Assembly: GCA_900095095.1 (NCBI GenBank)
Contig: FMBT01000431.1
Span: forward strand, 49,153 to 113,152
Direction: 5' to 3'
Length of the DNA stretch: 64,000 nt
Origin: Fragilariopsis cylindrus CCMP1102
Lineage: Eukaryota; Bacillariophyta; Bacillariophyceae; Bacillariales; Bacillariaceae
Made by a program: the position numbers and the translations under genes. Positions 1 to 10,150 of this stretch are shown one piece after another (the first letter of the stretch is position 1; every line of letters starts with the position of its first letter). The notes beneath the pieces were generated by a model. The model saw only the letters and a list, made by a program, of their open reading frames with translations. It did not search any database and was not told where the DNA came from.

Positions 1-12
1 GTTAGTACCAAG

Positions 13-3000
13 ATGATGGTGGATTTATTCATTACTTACGCTGTCGTTATTGTGTTTTTTTCTTGGAACGGATTTTCATCATATTATGATTCAATAATAG
101 CCTCAGTGACAACTTTGTCACCTACTACCACGAGCTCATCGAAAGGATTTTGTCAAGCATTCGTTCCTCACTACGGCGGCGTTCGACAACTACGAAAACC
201 AAAGCAAATACCTAATAAATGCGTCATCGCCACAACAACAACAACACCAACAACCTTGAGCTGCCACGACGATTTCTGTGGCGTTGACGATGATGATGAT
301 TGTGAACATTGTGAGGGAAAATCAACACCGAGAAGAAGTAGAAATAATAGACGACTGACGAATGAACAACAACGACAAAATCATAATCCCAGTCGTCGAG
401 ATTTTTTTGCATGGAATACGGTTCTAGCAGGCATTGCCAGTGGCACCCTTTCCAACATTCGTGGAACAAACGCTGAAGAGATAGCCAATGTCATCACTAC
501 TACGACCCCAACGACCGACCTCGGCAGCCAAGTAAATAATAATAATAATAATTACTTTATGACTAATAATGATCAGTATGTACCGTATTCTTCTGTACGG
601 CGATACAAAACTGTCGAATTGTCGAATGGGATGACGGTACTGTTGGTGAGTGATAAGACAGCAAGACAATCTAGTGCAGCTTTAACCATTAATGGCGCGG
701 GTCAGTTTGCGGAACCGTCCTATTTGAATGGGCTCGCACATCTCATGGAACATATCGCACTTAGTTCACAAGCGGGACGGTCCAATCAAGGAGATTTTCA
801 AGAATGGCTCGATGGTGATTACGCGGAAGGATTCAGTAATGGATTTACAGCCTATGAAAAGGTCTGTTTCCATTTTCAGTGTGAGACAGCCGTGTTTCCC
901 GAGGCGTTGGATAGGTTTTCCAACTTGTTCTCAGATAAGGCCATTCAAGAAAATTGTCGTAACAAAGAAGCTGTGAAAAGAGAAATTCGACGGGTCAATT
1001 CCGAACTAGACAAGAATGATTTGTTTACGCGAGAATTGTATCTCACCAAAAGCTTAATCAATCCGGACCATCCCTACGCAAAAATGACCCTGGGAAGCAC
1101 TGAAACATTAGAACGCGTACCGGCGGAAGCCGATATCAATGTATCCAAGGAGTTATATGACTTTTTTACATCCAAGTACCAACCCGATCAAACGATTTTA
1201 GTTGTTGTCAGTTCGAGTTCATTATCTTCCCTAGAAAATATGATACAACCCTTCGCTTCGACGTTATCCCGACAAAAGAAGGACGAAGTGGGTGAAAAAC
1301 AGCGGCGCATCCAAAGAAAATTTCCAAATTTTCTCCTTCCCGGTAAACCAATTAATCCGATTTGTTTGTTTCGGGAGAAATCAAGTAACGAGATCTTGGC
1401 TGATAACCTTGAGAAGATTTCCTTTCAATGGGCATTGGATCAAGATTATAAAGATCTACGATCGAATGAATCGTTTGGTACTGGTATTACCACTACTAAA
1501 AGTAGTTACGGCTATTCTGTTGTAACTGCCACTGAAATTGGATTTGTCATGGCTGAGATTCTTGGTCGGCGTGGACCAGGCTCACTCTTTCAGCTGCTCC
1601 AGAAGAGTAGATGGATTCCGGAGGGCAATCGAGGTGTTCCGAAGATTTCCTTCCCGGTAGACGTTTCTGGGTTCCAGATTATGAGATTAGAAATCGTTTT
1701 GACCCTTCTGGGATTTGCTAAACGCTCGTCTGTCATTGCTGCTGTTTACGAATGTCTTGGTAACCTACGATCGAATCCTCCCAGCAGAGAAATGATCTCT
1801 CAGTATTGCACTGTAGCGCAACTATATGGCCACGTGCTTGCTCCTAGACCACCAGATGCAATAGAATTGGCCTTTGATGGGCAGATATATGGTGTTGATG
1901 GACCATTTGGCGTGGGTACGCCTGGATGGCGCCTGATGCCTCCTCCCGAGGATATTGTAGGAGTTCGGAACATACAAATAACGATGCAAGCTGTTCTAAG
2001 TCGAATAAGCGACCCATCCAATGCAATCACGATTGTGACAGCATCCCAGCGGGCCATTCAATCTTCTCCTGGTAATGGTCTGGATGAACCATTTCCTTTT
2101 TTCTCGCCAGCCAGTTGGGACATTTCACCCATAACACAGGCACGCTATTTGCCACAGAACAATATTCTGGCAGGAAAGATCAATGAATGGCTTGTTGCTA
2201 GACAAATGGAAGAAAAATTACAACCACCGGTCCTCAATCCTTTGATCCCACCCACACTCAGGCCCCCGCGGATACCTTTGCATAACAGTGTAAATACTTT
2301 GATAAGTAGTAACAACGAAGGACAGGACGATAATCTACAAGTGTTCTCCACCGCCGTATCCTCCTCCTCTGCCGATGCCTACGCTGCATACACTGCATAC
2401 GAAAATAGCTACGATCCAACTAAATCGTCCCTTGTTCGCGATTATTGGGCTCTCTTAAAAGTTTATTCCCACAATGACAATATTCCCACTGGAGGATTAT
2501 CATTACCCCGAATGCCCCCGGAGAAATCCTCGCGTTCCGTTTTTGTTCTTCAATTGATGTCTTCACGTCCACCAAGGGCTAGTGCCGAAATGGCAGCACA
2601 CGCTGAGGTATGGAGGATCTCATTGGAATACGCTTTATCAGATTTGGCCGAACTCGGAGCCCCGGCTGGATTGGCGTATGAGATTAGTTATAACAAGTTT
2701 GGTATGAGAGTTGCTATTTTGGGATTGAGTCAAAACATTGCAAGTTACTCCCGTCGATTATGTCGTCGAATCGTTGATCATACGAACCAACTCCTGGAAG
2801 GTCCAGACCAAATACCCGACTTGATCATCGATACATCCATCCGTAACATAAACCGGTTTCGTATGTCCTCCAAACGCAAGCGTGTAGTACTAAATACACT
2901 CCAACAAACCACCGCCTCCGATGCCGCCCTAGAGGGAGCAAGCTTTTTCAATTCTTGTAGTGGTGGCGTTTGTGTCGCCCAAGGAGATATGTTACCATCT

Positions 3001-3195
3001 GAGGCGTTAGCATTATTGGCGGACTTGAAGAAGATATTCCGGCAAACGACTGGAGTAAACGTCGTTCCTTTCCCTGCGGTCCCAGACGTCGATGATTTAT
3101 TATACAGAGTGAATTGGATCCCCCGTGCGGCATCAGTTTGTACCATTTCCGGTGCAACGCTGATTTCGAATCCATGTGGACGAGTTCCTCGCTGA
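13..3195 (+). CDS. M16 (insulysin/pitrilysin-like) zinc metallopeptidase with plastid/thylakoid-type leader
   Basis: A single open frame of 1060 residues, close to the roughly 1000 usual for long M16 peptidases. The inverted zinc motif HLMEH is at residues 243-247. The downstream acidic element REIRRVNSELDKN (about 323-335) matches the insulysin REVNAVDSEHEKN region that supplies the third zinc ligand. The C-terminal half lacks the motif, as in other two-half M16 enzymes. The N-terminus is layered. Residues 3-20 are hydrophobic like an ER signal peptide. QAFVP at 48-52 resembles the diatom plastid-import motif. At 127-154 SRRDFFAW, a hydrophobic stretch and a short-residue end (GTNA) resemble a twin-arginine thylakoid signal. 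Expected role: degradation of peptides, possibly in the thylakoid lumen. Family call firm; location inferred. Confidence 0.85.
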   Translation: MMVDLFITYAVVIVFFSWNGFSSYYDSIIASVTTLSPTTTSSSKGFCQAFVPHYGGVRQLRKPKQIPNKCVIATTTTTPTTLSCHDDFCGVDDDDDCEHCEGKSTPRRSRNNRRLTNEQQRQNHNPSRRDFFAWNTVLAGIASGTLSNIRGTNAEEIANVITTTTPTTDLGSQVNNNNNNYFMTNNDQYVPYSSVRRYKTVELSNGMTVLLVSDKTARQSSAALTINGAGQFAEPSYLNGLAHLMEHIALSSQAGRSNQGDFQEWLDGDYAEGFSNGFTAYEKVCFHFQCETAVFPEALDRFSNLFSDKAIQENCRNKEAVKREIRRVNSELDKNDLFTRELYLTKSLINPDHPYAKMTLGSTETLERVPAEADINVSKELYDFFTSKYQPDQTILVVVSSSSLSSLENMIQPFASTLSRQKKDEVGEKQRRIQRKFPNFLLPGKPINPICLFREKSSNEILADNLEKISFQWALDQDYKDLRSNESFGTGITTTKSSYGYSVVTATEIGFVMAEILGRRGPGSLFQLLQKSRWIPEGNRGVPKISFPVDVSGFQIMRLEIVLTLLGFAKRSSVIAAVYECLGNLRSNPPSREMISQYCTVAQLYGHVLAPRPPDAIELAFDGQIYGVDGPFGVGTPGWRLMPPPEDIVGVRNIQITMQAVLSRISDPSNAITIVTASQRAIQSSPGNGLDEPFPFFSPASWDISPITQARYLPQNNILAGKINEWLVARQMEEKLQPPVLNPLIPPTLRPPRIPLHNSVNTLISSNNEGQDDNLQVFSTAVSSSSADAYAAYTAYENSYDPTKSSLVRDYWALLKVYSHNDNIPTGGLSLPRMPPEKSSRSVFVLQLMSSRPPRASAEMAAHAEVWRISLEYALSDLAELGAPAGLAYEISYNKFGMRVAILGLSQNIASYSRRLCRRIVDHTNQLLEGPDQIPDLIIDTSIRNINRFRMSSKRKRVVLNTLQQTTASDAALEGASFFNSCSGGVCVAQGDMLPSEALALLADLKKIFRQTTGVNVVPFPAVPDVDDLLYRVNWIPRAASVCTISGATLISNPCGRVPR

Positions 3196-3683
3196 ATCAA
3201 CATCAACATCAACATGTGGTGTGTCGTTGTAACACAACAGCAAACAAATCAAATAATAATAACCACCGATAGATTGAAGCATTACTTCAGTCTGGCCTCC
3301 TACTACTACTACTCTATGCTACGGTAGATCATTATTTTGATAAATTCAATAAGATTAACTTAACTATAAATTCGTACTACCAATTTTTAACATTCGTTAT
3401 CTTTACAATCCACTCTTCCTATTACTCTCCTCTTGTAAATGATGTGGGTCTCAGTCAGGAGCCGCTAATAGAAAAGCAAGGAGCGAATATGCGGCCCAAG
3501 AAGAAAAGATCCAAAATCATGATCGAGTGAAGTGTGAAGGTGAGTGAAGGAGAGGCGCTGACTTTTTTGGTCGCTCACTCACTCACATGTATGTGTTTTA
3601 AGCGCTATTTGAATTCATTTTTATTTCGTGCACTGAAACCGCCATTTATAACTTTATAGAAATAATGGAATACAAATTTATTC
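3196..3683. other. Intergenic spacer
   Basis: No open frame with coding character is seen. The stretch holds the 3' end of the M16 gene and AT-rich spacer with a (CTA)n-like run near 3301. Confidence 0.5.
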
Positions 3684-4073
3684 ATGCCTCACATTATTAA
3701 AGGAAAATTGGAGAACTTATTCAATTATCAAACAAAATCAGCATCTCCCACCTCTAAAAGAACGTGGGTTTGGGAACCAGCATTTGGTCTTATTGAAGGT
3801 CATCGTTTCATATGGTGAAGATCGGAAAGACACTTTGATACTGGTGAGGCTCCGCTTGGGCAAATCTTCTTTGCCGGCCATTCGGGTTCGGCAGGACTAT
3901 CTCCACTTGATTTGAGAGAGTTGTCAAAGGAAGAGATACCCAAGGTGGTGAGCATCTTTGGCCGAGGTACGAAAGATCAACAGAAGATTACTTTCTTGGC
4001 ACCTTCTATTACGATGAAAGATTCTTTAGAGAATGCGGTTATTGATGCAAGTATGGATGCCAAGATTGACTGA
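3684..4073 (+). pseudogene. Possible gene remnant with one in-frame TGA
   Basis: Reading from ATG 3684 gives about 44 codons ending in a TGA at 3816-3818. The same frame then stays open for another 84 codons to TGA 4071. The second part reads like protein (for example PLDLRELSKEEIPKVV and SIFGRGTKDQQKITF), with charged and hydrophobic residues alternating and no low-complexity runs. I do not recognise the family. A chance open frame cannot be excluded at this length. A selenocysteine TGA is possible in principle, but nothing supports it. Confidence 0.3.
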
Positions 4074-4131
4074 TATCAATTCTACCATAGTAGCAGATAA
4101 AGCAGACAAGAGCATATGCTTATATATCCCT

Positions 4132-5001
4132 TTACTTATTCTTATTCAAACCACCAAACTTGTAATCACCATAAACAAATCTGTCATACACACTAATCGT
4201 CTTCTCCTCTGTCATAGACGATTCCTTCACAGACTCTCTTGCCAGGCAAATATCAATCCAAGCCAATAGTTTGGGAAATTTACCTTTCTGTAGTTCATAA
4301 TCCTTGTAATGCTTCAAAGTAATAACTAATCTCTGTATGAATGGAAACACGTGTACATCTGCCAAGGTGAAGTCCCCTCCAAGTAGATATGGACCCTTAC
4401 TTCCAACTAATGCCTCCTCATATGTATCTAAGGCACTCTCCATATCAGTACATAATTCATCATCTTTGTCATCCTCTTTATTCATTAGATATGTAAATTG
4501 CGTCGTTGCAAATACATTATCACAGTGGTCGTTCAACAACCTAATTCTTGCTCTGCTAAATGGATCTGTGGGCATTAATGTATGTTCTTGTTTTAAAGAT
4601 GTTGCATAGTCACAGAGGAATTCATTGCAAATTGCACTCTCATATATTATGATTGCATAATCTGATGTTGTTGGTACTCTGAGAGTTGGTACCTTTCCTC
4701 TTGGGTTAATTGAGAGAAACCAATCCGGTTTCGGTATACCCGACACCTCCGTTATATCAAATGGCAATTGTAATTCCTTTAGTGCAATCATTGTTCGTTG
4801 TGCATAGGGGCAGGTATTACCAGGCATGGTGAAAAATTGAAGCGGAGTGACAGAAGGAGCTGCACTAATCGTTGCATCATCACCACCTTTTAGCTCCGAT
4901 ATAATTCGATGATGATTAGGTATTCTACCAGCAGGTACGAATCCGCTTGCCAACAATTGGATAGAGCAGAAAACTAAACTCAACATTAATGTCCTCATCA
5001 T
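4132..5001 (-). CDS. Omega-like glutathione S-transferase, plastid-type presequence
   Basis: Intronless, 289 residues, ATG at 5001. The N-terminal thioredoxin-fold half carries TCPYAQR with the likely catalytic Cys at about 64, in the position used by omega-class and dehydroascorbate-reductase-type GSTs. It continues with NPRGKVPTL, the cis-Pro glutathione-binding segment (KVPTL), and an ESA-like element (YESAICNEFL). The C-terminal helical half follows (LGGDFTLADVHVFPFI matches the GST-C core). The first 26 residues are a signal peptide ending LLASGFVPAG, the diatom plastid-import pattern with Phe at +1. Expected activity is glutathione-dependent thiol transfer or reduction rather than conjugation, because Cys replaces Ser/Tyr. 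No partner gene is nearby. Confidence 0.85.
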   Translation of the reverse strand: MMRTLMLSLVFCSIQLLASGFVPAGRIPNHHRIISELKGGDDATISAAPSVTPLQFFTMPGNTCPYAQRTMIALKELQLPFDITEVSGIPKPDWFLSINPRGKVPTLRVPTTSDYAIIIYESAICNEFLCDYATSLKQEHTLMPTDPFSRARIRLLNDHCDNVFATTQFTYLMNKEDDKDDELCTDMESALDTYEEALVGSKGPYLLGGDFTLADVHVFPFIQRLVITLKHYKDYELQKGKFPKLLAWIDICLARESVKESSMTEEKTISVYDRFVYGDYKFGGLNKNK

Positions 5002-5393
5002 CTTGTTTGTGTGTTGTTTTGTGGTATGATTGATCTATTCTGACAACACCTTGATATAAAGTGACTTCATGCAATAACTTATGTCAGTACTGTATGACAA
5101 CAAGTAACCTAACCCTTCTCGTAATAAAAATGTATTTATGCCTAATTATTGCGCTCATAAAATTGGATTGTGTAAGGTTATACGTGATATATTACAGATT
5201 TTTGTCTTAGCAAGTAAGTTATATCTTTTATTTTTGTCCGTGTACAATAGCCGACACATCTACTATCTAGTTAGTACTGTACCGGTAGGCCTGCTACTGC
5301 CTAGATAGTAGTAGTGCCGAAGTGCAAAGTACAAGTAACACTCTAAAGAATCTAAAGAGTTCCAAGAACGTCAATCAAGTAATAGTTCTTTAG

Positions 5394-5425
<32 letters not shown>

Positions 5426-5465
5426 GTAGTAGTAGCAGTAGTAGTAGTATTTAATTAAAGAAAAA
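5002..5465. other. Intergenic spacer with TACTGTA-type motifs and a tetranucleotide repeat
   Basis: This probably holds divergent promoters for the GST gene (-) and the next gene (+). It contains two copies of the octamer GTACTGTA (5087 and 5274) and the CTAT repeat at 5394-5424, but no gene. Confidence 0.5.
5394..5424. repeat. (CTAT)n microsatellite
   Basis: About eight perfect CTAT units, followed at once by a TAG-rich trinucleotide run up to 5450, directly 5' of the next start codon. Confidence 0.95.
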
Positions 5466-5783
5466 ATGAAGGCCGACAGTGACGATGATGTTGAGATGTG
5501 CGGTGGAGTAGTAGTTCAAACAGTTGCTGGTGCCACTAATAAACGAAAACGCAGCAAGGATGATGACGAAGAAACGATGACGACGACGAAGATGAGGATG
5601 TGGAAATCTACCGCAGAAGAAGCAGTGGCTGTATCCTTATCGATCTATAGTATGAATAAGGAGATGCATATGCATCGGCATGGGAATAATGAAATTGAGA
5701 CGATTGAGATCCTTCGGGATGTTATCAACTATTCACCAGAAATGTTTTGGAAACAAGAAGAGCCGACAACCATCACCACCATC

Positions 5784-5818
<35 letters not shown>

Positions 5819-7052
5819 GGATTTAATATTTTATGAAAAAGGAGCAATGGTTATTGGATCCATTAACAACAACGACAATAATAATGGTGGGGGTAAAGAC
5901 GATAACAGCATGCATGAACAAGCAGCAGCAGCAGCAGTAGCAGAAGTTGTCGAAATGAACGACGTCAACGTCGACGTCGACTCCGTTGATGAAGTATTCT
6001 CTCCATCCAAACGTGATAATAAAATTTTGACTATTGTTCGTGATTTATTAGGTAGTTCCGTTCAAGAACTATTATCCTCATCATTATTAAAAAATAATAT
6101 TAATAGTACGCTGCCGATCACAATGGATAGTATCAACAATGACGACTACGATTACGATTACTACCACAACGACGAAGAAATCGATGTTGTTCACCACCAA
6201 AACGCCAATGACAAAAACAAAATCACTACTACTACTACTCCTACTCCAACTTGTGTACCGAAGATTAGAATGGAACGACTCCTGAAGAATGTATTCCAAA
6301 GAACAAGTGCTGCCGGTACTACTACTCATACTACTATTGATGTTGATGATGATGACGATGATTACAATGATGAGGACGAATTGGAAGAAATCAACATGCT
6401 TGCTCGTAAAGTATCACGTTCTGTGGTGGATGATTTATCAAATATCCTTAGTACCGTTGCCGAATGCTCGAGAGAACAACAACAACGACAACCACCACCA
6501 CTACCACCATTGACGTCTACTGATTCTTCTCCTCCTCTGGCAACAGCAGTTACATTATCATCCATAAATAATGATAATGATAAAGATGATGATAGTGAGA
6601 TTATTATTGCATCTACTTTACTACTCTGTGAGGAAGTACTACCACCCGATGGTAATGATACTACTGATAGTACTGATGATGATGATGATTTACTTGTTCT
6701 ATCCAAAGAGGATGCTCTTGCGGAAAGGGTATTAGTCTGTCATGAAAAAGGATTATTTGATGGTGATACTAATCGAAAAATAAAAATTAACACAAACACT
6801 TGTTTTACTACTTTAGAAAATAATGATCCGAATAACCAGAATCAGAATCAGCAGCATTATAATAGTAACGACAATGATAATGATAATGAAAATGATAATA
6901 TCCTTGTTCAACGGTTGGCTGTACTACGTGAAACGACACAGGCAATTCGATACAAGACATTAATGCTGACCAAACGACGATTATCACCACAATACGATGA
7001 TAATAATGATAACGACAACAATAACAACAACAACTATACCATCATAGTATAA
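5466..7052 (+). CDS. Asp/Asn-rich hypothetical protein
   Basis: A 528-residue open frame beginning at ATG 5466 after an AT-rich leader. The sequence is strongly acidic, with Asn, Asp, Thr and Ala runs. Ordered-looking segments sit between the runs: a basic KRKRSKDD patch near 26-33 (possible nuclear signal), ETIEILRDVINYSPEMFW near 75-95, a helix-like stretch around 180-205 (TIVRDLLGSSVQELLSS), LARKVSRSVVDDLSNIL near 315, and LVQRLAVLRETTQAIRYKTL near the C-terminus. I do not recognise a family. The ordered segments and the length argue for a real gene; function unknown, possibly a nuclear disordered protein. Confidence 0.65.
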
Positions 7053-7622
7053 GTCAAATGCGGCGAGCGAAAGAAAGAAAGAAAGAGAATTTATGAAAAG
7101 AAAGAGAGAGAGAGAGAGAGATAGACAGAAAGGTACACGATGATTATGTTGAAAGAAAAGAAGAACGAACGACTCACTACTTGGTTCGTGTTAATGCGAT
7201 AGGCAAAATCTGGAAAAGGTGTTAATCTAATATTCATGTTAATGTTAATGTTAAAATAAAAATTAAAGTGACTGCATTCTGCGTTAATAGGTCTAGAAAA
7301 GGGCTAGATTAAATTTCTGAAGGAGCATGTGTTTTATATATAAAATTTAAATCGACCCGATAAGTTTTGATAGAATCTAAAAGATTGATATAGCTTAAGA
7401 CATGCTATGCTATACGTAACATAGCGTAGTTGACTCCTTTTATATACATACATAAAAGTTACAAGGCAGTCGGTTACTGCGAATGCAAAATTTGTATTAC
7501 AGTAGTAGTAGGAGTAAACACCAGAAAAAAAGCCAATCGACAAGTATTGATCCAATCCGTTGCGGTATCTATTTATTCTTTGGACTCCTGTTCAATATGA
7601 CACTCCTGGTGTTATTTATAAA
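7053..7622. other. Intergenic spacer
   Basis: Contains GAAA and (AG)n runs near 7068-7121 and repeated GTTAAT units near 7232-7250. Small open frames here show no coding character. Confidence 0.5.
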
Positions 7623-8176
7623 TTACAAGAAGCACATCGATGTCAGGCGAAAGCCACCGCAACTACTTTTTTCGACGAATCCTTTGCCAACCAATGTACT
7701 GCGTTGAACGTTGTGTGATGCATTTGGTGTGTCTCTTCCACAGGCAATAGCGAGTTCACTGTTGGTGTGGATCTGACCATCACACATCAGATCGAACATT
7801 TTTTCTGGATTTCCACCGATCTTGAAGACTTTCTTTAGATACGTTTGCAAGTCTGTATTACAAGTAATTGTATCTTCGCCCATATTCTTTGGTGCAGCCA
7901 TTATCCCGGCGTTGGTGAGGGAGATCGTCTTTCCATCGGGTAGCTCCAACAACGCATTCTTCTTCTTTGCCTCCTTTCCAATCGTAACGTTGAAACTTGC
8001 AGGCTTGGTAAATCCACACATTTTCATCACATAGTCACGGGTTGGTGTATCAATTTTAAGTTACGAAGTTGAGCTAGAACAGCAATTGTCTTTATGACGA
8101 CGGTGACCTTCTGCCCGTTAATAGTAGGAGTCGCCATTGCGGTCTTCGACTTCTTCTTGGTGTTGCTAGGAGGCAT
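7623..8176 (-). pseudogene. Lysine-rich hypothetical gene with a one-base frame break
   Basis: ATG at 8176 opens a frame (MPPSNTKKKSKTAMATPTIN, then GQKVTVVIKTIAVLAQLRNL) that ends early. A one-base shift at the T4 run 8054-8057 (an A4 run in the gene) joins it smoothly to a 135-codon frame, giving LRNLK-IDTPTRDYVMKMCGF and continuing to TAA at 7623. The combined product would be about 184 residues. The C-terminal part (LKKVFKIGGNPEKMFDLMCDG and GQIHTNSELAIACG) resembles a helix-turn-helix or winged fold, but I cannot name the family. Either the assembly lost one A or the gene is a recent pseudogene. The join is inferred from the amino-acid continuity. Confidence 0.55.
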
Positions 8177-8203
8177 GATGTTTCTTAGTTTCTTCTTCTT
8201 CTT

Positions 8204-8263
8204 TTCTTAAGTTCGAACGATGAAGATTGTTTTCTTCAATCAATTTTGTAAAGTTTGTGAAAA
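8204..8263. repeat. Direct repeat copy 1 (about 60 bp)
   Basis: Begins TTCTTAAGTTCGAACGATG and ends GTGAAAA. It matches a second copy 322 bp downstream at roughly 90% identity by eye. It lies just upstream of the minus-strand ATG at 8176, so it may be duplicated promoter sequence. Confidence 0.85.
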
Positions 8264-8525
8264 AGTTATGTCAAACCGAATCTTGTGTACTATACTGTAT
8301 ACTTATAATAACAGTATTGTTTGATCATCACGTTCCAGCATCGTTGCTTCACCGTGGACCGAATCATAATATTCTTTGATTTTGTCGGAGTCTTCAACAA
8401 ACAAATAATTTACGGGTCAAGTCCCGCGAATCGTCAATCAAGTACTGTAGGTCCTACCGTAGGCAACTGTCTATTGGGATGAAAATTCTCATTCCGACTG
8501 CTAATAATTCATTATTTAATATCTA

Positions 8526-8587
8526 TTCTTAAGTTCGAACGAGGAAGATTGTTTTCTTCAGTCAATTTTGTAAACTTCTTGTGAAAA
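8526..8587. repeat. Direct repeat copy 2 (about 60 bp)
   Basis: Begins TTCTTAAGTTCGAACGAGG and ends GTGAAAA. It is the partner of the copy at 8204, with scattered substitutions and two extra bases. Confidence 0.85.
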
Positions 8588-8813
8588 CTAAAAATTTGAC
8601 GGACAACGGACAACATGTTTGTTGATTAATTTTGTCAACGACTGACCGTGGCAAATAAAAACTCCTAAATGGGACTGCTGTAGATAGAGACCCAACTTAT
8701 TGCATCTCTTGCTTCTTGTTCTGACGAAATAAGCAAACATGATCATAAGCATAATGGATTAATCTTTTATTTGAATGATGATAATATTTATTTCTACTTA
8801 AAAACTTACACCA

Positions 8814-8835
8814 GGGGGGGGGGGGGGGGGGGGGG
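8814..8835. repeat. Poly-G tract, 22 bases
   Basis: An uninterrupted run of 22 G, striking in an AT-rich spacer. It could form a G-quadruplex. Its length may be misestimated in the assembly. Confidence 0.9.
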
Positions 8836-9039
8836 CAGAGAAAGTACAATTATTTCACTCAATTTGTTCATTATTTTAACAAAATGAGCAAAGAAAGATC
8901 GTCGAATGAATGAATGAATCGAATCGAATGAATCGAATGAATATTCGGCAGATCTCATTTTTAATTTGAAGAAAAACACACAGCATATATTTTATATTCA
9001 ACGACTGACAACTATAACTGCACACTGCATAAGCAAACA

Positions 9040-10150
9040 ATGGTTTCTTTACAGTTCCTTCTTCTTGTTTTCGTTGCTTTCTTCCTGATGGTAGGACTAA
9101 AACCACAAGCGGCATTTGCCTTATCATCTCCTGATCATCCTCAAAGGATTGCATTGGTAACAGGGTCAAATAAAGGTGAGATATGTTCACGATTACTATT
9201 GATCATTTAGTTTTTATCAGAAATCTAATTATTCGCCTCCGTCGTCGTCGTCGTCGTCGTCGTCGTCCCCGTCAATCTGCGCATATTATATACAATATCA
9301 TCAATATTTAAATTCCAAAAACACAGGAATCGGCATTGAAATCGTTCGGAAACTCGGATCGGAGAAGAAGAAAAACAACAGCAGCGACAATGCCTTCTTC
9401 TGCATTTTAGGTTGCAGAAATATAGATTTGGGACGTGCTGCTGTTGAGAAATTGAAATCAGAAGGAATAATGGACATTGCATTTATCAGGATTGATCTAC
9501 AGGATTTGGATTCTATTCAAACTGCAGTACAGCAAATAGAAGAAACATACGGAAGGTGTGATGTTTTAGTGAATAACGCGGCAGTATGTTACAATGATCC
9601 TACTCTATATGGTACCACTTCACATACTCCGTTTGCAGAGCAAGCTGAGATAACCGTGAAAACCAATTTCTTTGGAACACTTGCTCTTACGAAGGCTATA
9701 CTACCATTGATGGAAAAATCATCCGAATCACCAAGGATTATTAATATTGCTAGCTCTGCTGGACGACTATCTATTTTACCCTCACAAGATCGAAGGGACG
9801 TTTTTTCATCAGATACACTCCGAATGGAGGATCTTGAAAGTTATATGGTCGACTTCATCCAAGCAGCAAAACGTGGTACACACAAAGAAGAGGGTTGGCC
9901 GAATACAGGTTACGGGGTATCAAAAGTAGGAATTATTGCAATGACAAAAATTCTTGCACGAGAAAACAGTAATAATAAGTTTATGGTAAATAGTATCGAT
10001 CCTGGATACTGCTCCACTGATCAGAATAACAATCAAGGTTTTATCTCTGCCGAACGAGGTGCAATCACGCCGTACTTACTAGCCACAATGGAACCAGAAC
10101 AACATGTTACCGGTATGCATTGGTACCAAGAAAAAGAGATTGAATGGTAA
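9040..10150 (+). CDS. Carbonyl-reductase-like short-chain dehydrogenase (SDR), plastid-type presequence, two exons
   Basis: Exon 1 is 9040-9175 (signal peptide FLLLVFVAFFLMVGL, then QAAFALSS, the plastid-import pattern). The intron is 9176-9326 (GTGAG...CAG, 151 nt). Exon 2 is 9327-10150. The spliced product is 319 residues. The splice completes the nucleotide-binding motif TGSNKGIG. Further SDR marks are VLVNNAA, the catalytic Ser in NIASSAG, and YGVSK (Tyr and Lys). The C-terminal end (NSIDPGYCSTDQ...AERGAITPYLLATM) matches carbonyl reductases of the CBR1 type, including the usual insertion before the catalytic Tyr. Expected to reduce carbonyl or quinone substrates with NADPH, probably in or around the plastid. 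Confidence 0.88.
9241..9267. repeat. (GTC)n repeat inside the SDR intron
   Basis: Nine GTC units within the intron of the SDR gene. Confidence 0.9.

Larger units (their letters stand above)
8177..9039. other. Intergenic spacer with direct repeats and poly-G
   Basis: Between a minus-strand and a plus-strand gene. It holds the two 60-bp repeats, one GTACTGTA site (8442) and a 22-bp G run. No gene seen. Confidence 0.5.

Noticed and set aside
3816-3818. Possible selenocysteine TGA
   Set aside because: No recognisable selenoprotein family and no SECIS-like element that I can identify; a pseudogene or sequence error is simpler.
8210-8220. GTTCGAAC resembling a tRNA T-loop
   Set aside because: No matching acceptor, D or anticodon arms nearby; it belongs to the 60-bp direct repeat.
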